From the NCBI GenBank assembly GCA_022225965.2, contig JAKJXP020000038.1, positions 310,001 through 374,000 of the forward strand: 64,000 nucleotides of DNA. Reading direction: 5' to 3'. This document shows positions 56,303 through 64,000 of this stretch, piece after piece. The notes below the pieces were generated by a model. The model made no database searches, was not told the origin of the DNA, and saw only the letters and a list, made by a program, of their open reading frames with translations. A program made the position numbers and the translations under genes. The first letter of the stretch is position 1. The number at the start of each line of letters is the position of its first letter. This DNA comes from Diatrype stigma. Lineage: Eukaryota; Ascomycota; Sordariomycetes; Xylariales; Diatrypaceae.

Positions 56303-57700
56303 ATGTTGTCGCGCAACTCTACCCGAGCCGCCCAGGTATGTACCATGTGCCTCGGATTGAGCATTGACCCATTGACCCCCCCCCCCCCCCCTACAATCTA
56401 CAATCACATGCTTCAATTCGGGGTTGTCGAGGTTGTCAAGGTTGTCAAGGCCGTTTCGAGATAACAAACAGCTGACGCAACGCTCTCCTTCGCTCTCGAA
56501 ATAGCGGCTCGTACGAGCTGCCGCCTCTCAACAACCACATCTGCAGGTTGCCTCGAGATCCTTCGCGACCGTCCAATCCGACATCTTCAAGCCCACTAAG
56601 TATGGCAGCAAATACACTGTCACGCTCATCCCCGGTGACGGTATCGGTGCCGAGGTGGCCGAGAGTGTGAAGACCATCTTCAAGGCCGACAATGTGCCCA
56701 TCGATTGGGAGCAGGTGGACGCCTCGGGTGTTGACAGCGGCACGCCCGGCAGCACGGAGGCGATGTTCCGGGAATCTGTCGCCTCTCTGAAGCGGAACAA
56801 GCTGGGGCTGAAGGGCATCTTGCACACGCCCATCAGCCGGTCGGGCCACCAGAGTTTCAACGTCGCCATGCGCCAGGAGCTCGACATCTACGCCTCGATC
56901 AGCTTGATCAAGAACATCCCCGGCTACGAGACGCGCCACCGGGACGTCGACCTGTGCATCATCCGAGAGAACACCGAGGGCGAGTACAGCGGCCTCGAGC
57001 ACCAGAGCGTGCCGGGCGTGGTCGAGTCGCTCAAGATCATCACCCGCGCCAAGTCGGAACGCATTGCCAAGTTCGCTTTCTCGTTCGCGCTGGCCAACAA
57101 CCGAAAGAAGGTCACGTGCATCCACAAGGCCAACATCATGAAGCTGGCCGACGGTCTCTTCCGTAACACCTTCCACGCCACGGCCAAGGAGTACCCCACG
57201 CTCAAGGCTGACGACATGATTGTCGACAACGCCAGCATGCAGTGCGTCTCGCGGCCCCAGCAGTTCGACGTCATGGTCATGCCCAACCTGTACGGCGGCA
57301 TCCTGTCCAACATCGGCGCCGCGCTCGTCGGCGGGCCCGGAATCGTTCCCGGCTGCAACATGGGCCGCGACGTCGCCGTCTTCGAGCCCGGCTGCCGTCA
57401 CGTCGGCCTCGACATCAAGGGCAAGGACCAGGCCAACCCTACTGCCCTGCTCCTGTCCGGCTCCATGCTCCTCCGCCACCTCGGTCTCGACGACCACGCC
57501 AACCGCATTTCCAAGGCCGTCTACGGCGTCATCGCCGACGGGTAAGTTCTATCCCAGCTTTTTCAAGCGGGGAGAAATAAAAAGGAAAGAAACCCAAAAC
57601 TGACTCCTTCCACAGCAAGACGCGCACGCGCGATATGGGCGGCGAGGCCACCACGCACGAGTTCACGCGCGCCATCCTCGACAAGATAGAGACATTGTAA
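56303..57700 (+). CDS. IDH1: NAD-dependent isocitrate dehydrogenase, subunit 1, mitochondrial
   Basis: Three exons (56303-56335, 56505-57541, 57616-57700) give 384 residues. A basic, Ser/Ala-rich presequence (MLSRNSTRAAQRLVRAAAS) precedes KYTVTLIPGDGIGAEV, the start of the isocitrate/isopropylmalate dehydrogenase fold. Other marks are IRENTEGEYSGLEH, HKANIMKLADGLFR, IVDNASMQ, GILSNIGAALVGGPGIVPG and HVGLDIKGKDQANPTA. The substrate loop reads HTPISRSGHQSFNVAMR, which fits the regulatory subunit IDH1 rather than the catalytic IDH2. The enzyme works in the TCA cycle as an octamer with IDH2. An alternative acceptor at 56550 would delete 16 presequence residues in frame. The first intron contains a 16-nt poly-C tract. 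Confidence 0.93.
56376..56391. repeat. Poly-C homopolymer in IDH1 intron 1, 16 nt
   Basis: An uninterrupted C run on the + strand, about 40 nt after the donor site. Confidence 0.9.
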
Positions 57701-58885
57701 ATGTTGTACACCGGACGAGTTCAGCCGCAGCGATACCCGATATAGAGAGAAGCTCCCCACATCAACAACATCGATATTACTACGGAAAGCCATCAACCAA
57801 CAAGAACCGACATGGAACTGTCTCGCTCCCATATTAGACACAGGGCGAGCAGCCACAGAAGTTTTTAACGAAGGGGGAGACCACGAGTTACAAGTTACAT
57901 ACCATCTGCCGAGTGCGTAAGGGGGGGAACAGTCGCGAGAAAAGGGGGTGTGTGCAAGATGGAAGAGATAGACATATACACAAATACGTACGTGACGCGA
58001 CATGCGTGCCGTGGAGTGACAGTACGGTACGGTGAGGGTGAGCTGAGCTGAGCTGGGCCGGGGTGAGCAGTGTACCTTTAGGTAAATGGCCTAATAGGAT
58101 AAGATGCATAAAGTGTACGATTTCGCATGTTTGAGCGGGATGTTTCCGTGTGTGCGTGCGTGCGTGTGTTCATGTGCCAATTAGCTTGACCTTGCGCATG
58201 TAAATTCCAAACCCTTGATATCCCTTATTGATCTAGCTTTCTATCGTACTGCGAAGAGAGTTGAGGGCCAGCTGTCTCGGGGCCGTTATATGGCATCTTG
58301 TTGCGGCAAGCAATATAGAATGTATATATATTCCACGGAAGGTTTCAAAGTTTCTAGGCAAGCATGACACCTTGCTTAAAAGCTGCGTTTAGAATGAGGG
58401 ATTAACCCCTTTAGTACATATGAGATGCCATGGCTAGGTCGTCACCAGATAAGTCATCACAAGGACACGGATTAGTACAGATACGCTATATGATCAGGTA
58501 AAGCAATCTTGGAAAAGTGTTGAAGGTCAGGGGCTCCATTCGGAGATAGGAACTAGGGAACGCTCCATCTGGCGTCTTGACTTCTATCCGAAGCTTTACA
58601 CTGCTCCATTCTGTATATAACCGCTCTTCAAGCTTTAGCTTAGAAAGCTCGTATCTATTCAGACAAGTATCACTTCCTGCCATATGCCCCATACTCGAAA
58701 CGATCACCCGGAACGTTATAAAAAGTATTTGTGCCCCTGTGGTGGCCCACTTGTCGGATAGGGGTGAGAAAAAGGGGTTATCCCGCCCTCACTCACTTGA
58801 GTGCAATTAGCGAATATTTTCAATGTTATAGATGCCGTCCTTTAATTTAACTATCGTTATGTTGGGGGAGTACCGGCCCAACTAG
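57701..58885. other. Intergenic region, nothing supported
   Basis: It holds the 3' region of IDH1. GAGCTGAGCTGAGCTGGGC occurs near 58040 and GTGTGCGTGCGTGCGTGTG near 58150. No gene recognised. Confidence 0.5.
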
Positions 58886-59300
58886 GTCAGCGTCTGGGTG
58901 CAGGCGCCGCTCCACCTCCTCGCGACCGAGGAGGTCTTCGGCCTCGTGGCCATGAACGAGTTCGCCCACTCGGAGGCCCCCACCGACATGAAGGCGCTGG
59001 TCAAGGCCTTCGAGCAGCTCACGGCGGCCCTGGGCGCGGCGCTCGGCATCGCGCTCGGGCCCGTGTCGAGGGAACCCGCTGCTCGTCGCCATGTACGCGA
59101 TCCTGGCCGGCGCGATGGCCGTTAGCGCCGTGGCGTTATTCGCCGTCTTCCGCGCATACGACGCTGATTGGAACGCGGCGCACAAGGACGCCGAAGGGTC
59201 AGGGAGATCTGCGGAAGTGGCGGTTGTGGTGGGGAGAAAAGATCGGGAGTCGATTATTCGAGACGGCTCGCTTCCTCGAAAGTCGTTGGGGGCCGGTTGA
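58886..59300 (+). pseudogene. Orphan C-terminal fragment of a POT/PTR2-type peptide transporter, frameshifted
   Basis: After an acceptor-like CAACTAG, the + strand reads SVWVQAPLHLLATEEVFGLV, then MNEFAHSEAPTDMKALVKAF, then EQLTAALGAALGIALGPVSR. This is the last conserved segment of proton-coupled oligopeptide transporters. The sequence then shifts frame and resumes as NPLLVAMYAILAGAMAVSAV, the final membrane helix, with a charged tail to the stop at 59300. No earlier exon (11 expected upstream helices) is found before 58886, where the DNA is AT-rich and unrelated. The fragment is GC-rich, unlike its surroundings. It is a truncated gene remnant and cannot make a transporter. Confidence 0.75.
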
Positions 59301-59773
59301 TGGGCAAAAACCAGCTGCAAAGGCTATCCGAACACCCTGGTGAGCTCTAAAGCTTCGATCTCCCATGAATACTGAGACCCATCCCCTTTTCTTCATCCTC
59401 GGGGGAAGGGCTGTTTCATAGGCTGGGTAAGTTCTTGGGAGAATGGATTCACTTGACATAAGGTACATTTCTACTAAGATCGTGGCTTTGATATAAAGAC
59501 CATAGGAAGAATCACAACCGGGATAGATCCATTTGTTAGCACTAGGAAATGGACCACTGTGGGAACACAAATTGTTACCAGGATGATCCATTTAATGAAA
59601 TTTCAGTTCACCCAGACCAAGGCGTCGTGGAACGCTATCCTATTCTACAAAAAGCAACCGTTGCGCCGCCATATGCCTATGCCTATGTCTAGGTGCCCAA
59701 ACCCCAGGAAGTATCCTACGAACTACCCGCAACCAACAAACACGGGGGTATCATTGTTGAGAATCATCAGAAG
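59301..59773. other. Short intergenic region between the transporter remnant and PIF1
   Basis: No gene or repeat of note is seen; it holds the 3' side of PIF1. Confidence 0.5.
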
Positions 59774-62155
59774 TTAACACCGCCCATTTACGCCGCCGAA
59801 CTTCTCTCGGAGAAACTCCTGGACTTCCTTGTTGCCACCCAGCCCGGCCAGCAGCCCGGCGGAGTCGCCCTCGATCTTGAGGCCCCGCAGGCCGGTGGCG
59901 CGGGAGAGCGCGACGTAGACCTGCCCTTCCTCGAAGGCGCGGGAGAGGTTGACGATGACGCGGTCGAGCGTCAGGCTCTGGCTCTTGTGGATGGTCATGG
60001 CCCAGGCCGGGGCCAGCGGGATCTGCGTGCGCGCCAGCAGGCTGTAGGGGCGCGAGTCGCCGAGCTCGGCGATGGAGCAGTCGGCGTAGATGGTCCGAGT
60101 CTGGCCGTTGTGGAACTTGACGACCGGCCACGTCTTGTACCGCACGCCCGGGTCCTGGAGGAAGAGCTTGATCTGCTGCTCCTTGAGGGGCGCGCGGTCG
60201 CCCCAGATCCGGTTGACGGGATCCTCCTTCATTGTCTTGGCCTTGGGCAGCAGTTTCGGGTCGTTCCGCTCGAACCCACAGATGATGCCCTGGCTGCCGT
60301 TGCACAGCCCAGAGTTGAGGTCCAGGTTGGTCAGCAGGACGACGAGCATGCCTTTCTTGAGTTCCACGCATTCGGCGAACCGGTGGTCTTCGAGAGCACG
60401 CAGTGGCCCCTCAGATTGCGGTCCTTTCGGCTTGCGCACGCTCTTCCATTGGAGATGGGGATGCTTGTCTTGCTGCCAGAAGAAGTTGTCAAGGCACCAG
60501 TACGTATGCTTCAATCCCTTGAGCTTTTCAAACTCGAATCGATTGACCTTGTTGACTTCATCCCGAGTAGCGAAGAGCTTGGTTGCGTGATGCACCATGC
60601 ATTCATGATCCATGAGAAGATCGACCTCGGTTGATGACAGTTCTTCGCCAATTCTGCATTTCTGGAGGATGCGAATGAAGGCCTCATCGCTTTGACGATG
60701 GATGGTGTTGAGCTGAACGTGCACGAAGTTGCATTCCTCCCACGCACGGGACCTAAACGCCCATTTATCCTTCTCGTAATAGGCGCCATGTCGTTTACAG
60801 TTGAAGGTGAATCCGGCATCGGAGGATCCCTGGACGAGCTCGTTCCCACATTCGATGCAATGTTGAAAAGGCCTCACAGGAGGCAGCTGGCAGAAATCAC
60901 CAGTCACGATGAGCTGGATACCCCCGAAAGCCAGCGTCTTATTCCGCGCCTCTTTCATGAGTGCATTGAGCCTCTCGAAATGCAAGTTTTCTACCATACT
61001 AATCTCGTCAAGTATAAGAACGTCCGTTTCGCGAAGCCGCTTGTGAACGAAACGTCCATGGGCTCCATCACGTAACTCGTCAAGGGTTCGCTTGTGATGA
61101 TCTGGAGTCCATCCTGCGAACGACCACGTGGTCGTGCCGTTTACTTGTAAAGCAGCACGGCCCGTCGGAGCGGCGATCCTCACTGTCTTGCCCATAGATT
61201 GAAGTTGCTTCGTGATAGCTTTTAAAGCAGTTGACTTTCCGCAACCAGCAGAGCCGGTGTAGAACACGTTCCTCCCACTGGCGACCAGGTCAACAAGGGC
61301 TTGTTGCTCCGGGCATAGCGGCGGCTCAACGACAGGAGCAGGAGTAGGAAGGGAAGCAGATCCCTTCTGTCCATTCGGTGCACCCGGAGGGGATGATGAT
61401 GGCGGTGTCAGCGGGGGAACCGATGTGCCAGGTGGACCATAGCTATCAGCAAACACATCGGAACCTGTCAAATCAAACGCCAGTGGGGGATTCATCGCAT
61501 ATTTCGGTAGGTTGCTGAGGATGCGGTTTTCTTGAGGCAAGGTCTTAGATTGTGTAATAGCAGCTTGTGAGAGGGCTTTGGCCGCGCGCATCGGGTCTGT
61601 GGGCGCAGAACGAAGTGATTGGACAATCCTACGATCAAGAATGGGCCTACCACGTGGTCTTGCCAAGTTACATGTATCGTCCACTTCGTCATCGCTAGGA
61701 ATATTAATGACGTCCGGAAGAGGAGACGAGCCAGTCTTTGGTCGTTTGTGCCCTTCCACAGTGAAAGATTCTTCGCTTGGTCTCTTCACAGCACCTGCGG
61801 CCGGCTCGACAGGCGATGGTAGAGCTAGAGTCGTATCTGAACGCCATTGGTGCTGTATCGTAGGCTGAGTACCTTGTAGCGCAGCTGCCAAAGCTAGAAT
61901 GTAATAGAGTTAGAGGAAGTTGGTTATGACGATGAATTTGGATAGCGACTCACCTATGCCGGGATCGGAGCCCAGGTCGTAGTAGAACGGTGCCGACATT
62001 ATCACCGGGGAAGCTGCATATGACCGTTTTGGTAAATCGTAAGACTTGCAGCAGCGCAGGGGCGTGGTTACGTTGAATGGAACGCGCTGTCCTCCCCGTA
62101 GATTAGCGACGCGTTGGGGAATTGCCAGGTGGGTCAGAGCCCTGGAGACAGGCAT
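59774..62155 (-). CDS. PIF1: PIF1-family 5'-3' DNA helicase
   Basis: Two exons (61954-62155 and 59774-61893, intron of 60 nt) give 773 residues. Residues 1-52 look like a mitochondrial presequence (MPVSRALTHLAIPQRVANLR, later KRSYAASPV). A second ATG in good position follows at residue 53 (MSAPFYYDLG). The helicase core has Walker A FYTGSAGCGKST (K287), APTGRAALQVNG, Walker B LILDEISMV (D363, E364), TGDFCQLPPV, the Pif1-type insertion with Cys pairs (HCIECGNE, FNCKRHG), QIPLAPAWAMTIHKSQSLTLD, and motif VI GQVYVALSRAT near the C-terminus. PIF1 unwinds G-quadruplexes, limits telomerase and maintains mitochondrial DNA. Position 61893 was chosen as exon start because it keeps frame from the upstream ATG. 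Confidence 0.93.
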
Positions 62156-63610
62156 TCTCGGCAGCTGTTAGCCAGCTGATAGTTACCAGCAGGCGTCTCT
62201 CCCGTGGTCTCTGCTGGCCCAAGCACCCGTGGACGGACCCGACGTAGACTGGACTTAACCAATGTACAATAGGATCACAGTACTTACTCCCTACTTCCTA
62301 AAAAACGGCGGCGAGCTTGATCACAGCCAACCATAAGCACCTAATAGGTAATGAACTCTTGCTGCAGGTATGTTCTTTGGTAGGGTATTCCTACAGCTAC
62401 AAACTATAGCCGGCATCTCATTACACTTCCTCTCTGAACAGCTCAACTATGAAGAGAACCAAACCGCATTGGCGCACGACCTTCAGACATCGATAATGGC
62501 CGTCACTCCCCAATCAAGGACCCTATCCAGGAAGACTTGTCAAATTGTCTGTTAAGGCTAATGAAGCGGTCGCTAGACGAACTCGGAGCCTACGGCCCAA
62601 CACCAAAATCTCAGCACAACTCCGAATCTACCTACTTATGTGGATAGACAGGGAGACAGTGATGGCCCCCTAATTCCAAAGGTCGTATGAGTATCTCACC
62701 TGTTCGTCCACCTAGCGCCAGTTGGAAAATCGAGAAGCAAGTTCTGTAGGAGGATGGTCTCTCTCCATCCAAGCTGAACGCCGAGATGTAGCCCTTCTCA
62801 CCAGCAGCGCGCTCGTCGTGCCCACTTTCTCATGTGTCAGTAATTCGTAGTCGAGCCTCACGGTATAGAGGCGCCCCTTGGAAAAGGTGCCGACGATGAG
62901 GTCGTCGGTGGCGGTGAGGCCCGCTTCAACAAGACTGATCAAGCGTAAAACGGATGATAGGAAAGGCATAGTGATAACACCGGCAGCGACCAATATTGTG
63001 TCAGCAAGACTTTCTAAATGGTGGCCTATCGCAGCCTGAAGGGTCGAGTGAAGAAGCTCGCGCCTGAAGCTCTAGAAAACGTCATGTCTTCTATCAACGT
63101 AGACAGCGGCCCGTAGCTGGGTAATGATTGGCTTCGGGTAGTTTCCTTGACTTTGGACCTTACCAAATCCTGACCACTCCGCGTATCATCCCAGTCCAGG
63201 GTGCCAGTGAACACACAATCACGCTGTAACTCTACCCACACACAATAGTACCCGTAGCTGGCTATGAGTATCAAGATCGGTGACGCATCTACCGACTAAA
63301 CTGTATGCGACGAAGAGTGTACCCGATTATCACGATGCTTCGATTTACACGGTTCAAGCGGACAATGATTGAATGAAAGACTTTAAATTCCCCTTTTATC
63401 TTCCCAGATATGCGATCGTCACGTCACATCGCCATGTAATCATCTATACGTACACACATTACCCGTATATCCAACCAAATCTACTCCAACTTCAACAAAT
63501 AACCAAGAAGGAGCGTCGGCAGTAACGAGCTCTGTTCTTGTTTCTGTTCGTGGGGCCTTTTTCCCGCGTTTGTGTTTTTATCTTTTCCCAACCCATGCTA
63601 TGATCCCACA
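62156..63610. other. Intergenic region, nothing firmly supported
   Basis: A 93-codon frame on the minus strand at 62712-62993 has a protein-like look but no family features, length or splice partners, and is not called. The region holds the PIF1 promoter and the 3' UTR of the MFS gene. Confidence 0.5.
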
Positions 63611-64000
63611 TCACAACACCACACCGTCGAAGTGCTTGATGTTCTTGACGTTGATGTTCTCCCACATGAACGTCGAGGCCCACGTGACGGCGTACATGCA
63701 GGTCGCGGCGATGAGCATCAGCCTCTGCGTCTCGCCGTAGCTGCGGTTGATGGCGTTGCGCGTCTCCGAGCCGAGGGGGAACGAGGTCTGCGTGTCGATG
63801 CTCTCGTAGATGGAGAGCAGGTCGGCCTGGTCGGTCGGCGGCAGGTACCGGGCCAGCCGCACGGGGAAGATGCTCTGCCACATGGCCGAGGCGATGGACA
63901 GGCCGATGGCGCCGCCGACATTGGCCACCAGGCCCTCGACCGCCAGCACGGCGGGGATGTTCTGGTGCTTCGACACGGCCATGACGGTCATCTGCTCGCA
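63611..64000 (-). CDS. MFS siderophore-iron-type transporter, C-terminal end (runs off the right edge)
   Basis: The last 129 codons of a larger frame are present; the start lies outside the window. The sequence contains two membrane segments (AVEGLVANVGGAIGLSIASA and LMLIAATCMYAVTWASTFMW) joined by an extracytoplasmic loop (LARYLPPTDQADLLSIYESI). It ends WENINVKNIKHFDGVVL. The MWENINVKNIK ending and the loop are typical of the fungal ARN/SIT siderophore-iron transporters of the major facilitator superfamily, which import ferric siderophores. The substrate cannot be read from this part. Confidence 0.85.
   Translation of the reverse strand, partial: CEQMTVMAVSKHQNIPAVLAVEGLVANVGGAIGLSIASAMWQSIFPVRLARYLPPTDQADLLSIYESIDTQTSFPLGSETRNAINRSYGETQRLMLIAATCMYAVTWASTFMWENINVKNIKHFDGVVL

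Noticed and set aside
62712..62993. 93-codon minus-strand frame
   Set aside because: It looks mildly protein-like but has no recognisable motif or continuation.
1..64000. CRISPR arrays, bacterial operons, riboswitches
   Set aside because: The window is eukaryotic with spliced genes; no regularly spaced short direct repeats of that kind are present.

Overview
This window is nuclear DNA of a filamentous ascomycete (Pezizomycotina, probably a Sordariomycete). The evidence is the gene content (Ctr copper transporter, Crh-type GH16 with a CBM18, fungal rhodopsin-like receptor, P450, Chk2-type kinase, NAD-IDH), the short introns (about 55-270 nt) with GTAAGT/GTGAGT donors and CTAAC/CTGAC branch points, and an LTR retrotransposon mutated by repeat-induced point mutation (RIP). 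The species cannot be named from the sequence alone.

Layout. 1-24.7 kb is gene-dense and mostly housekeeping or regulatory: a partial Chk2/Rad53-type checkpoint kinase (-), a disordered protein (-), a small secreted protein (-), a Nudix CoA diphosphatase (+), a Ctr copper transporter (-), a small conserved fungal protein (+), UTP18 (-), a fused pseudouridine-phosphate glycosidase/PfkB kinase (-), an APH-fold protein with a long disordered tail (-) and a sterol-methyltransferase-like protein (-). 24.7-38 kb is gene-poor. It holds a complete but dead 5.7-kb Ty3/gypsy element on the minus strand (two 243-bp LTRs, 4-bp target duplication, RIP throughout), followed by about 6.4 kb without a recognisable gene. 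38-51.5 kb is accessory: an unknown gene with an in-frame TAG, a CMD/AhpD-like protein, a rhodopsin-like membrane protein with a 93-bp minisatellite directly upstream, an 82-bp-arm inverted repeat, a P450 and a Crh-type cell-wall transglycosylase. 53-64 kb is again core: a Ste20/GCK kinase (+), IDH1 (+), an orphan 3' fragment of a peptide transporter (+), PIF1 helicase (-) and the 3' end of a siderophore-type MFS transporter (-).

The genes do not form an obvious cluster or pathway. Each appears to be transcribed separately, with convergent pairs (Nudix/Ctr; small protein/UTP18; transporter remnant/PIF1). The most notable structure is non-genic: the RIP-killed retroelement, the minisatellite/inverted-repeat stretch at 44.5-46 kb, the poly-C/G tracts, and a short interstitial telomere repeat. 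I assembled splice structures by hand from reading frame, GT/AG, branch points and family similarity; no alignment or transcript data were used.
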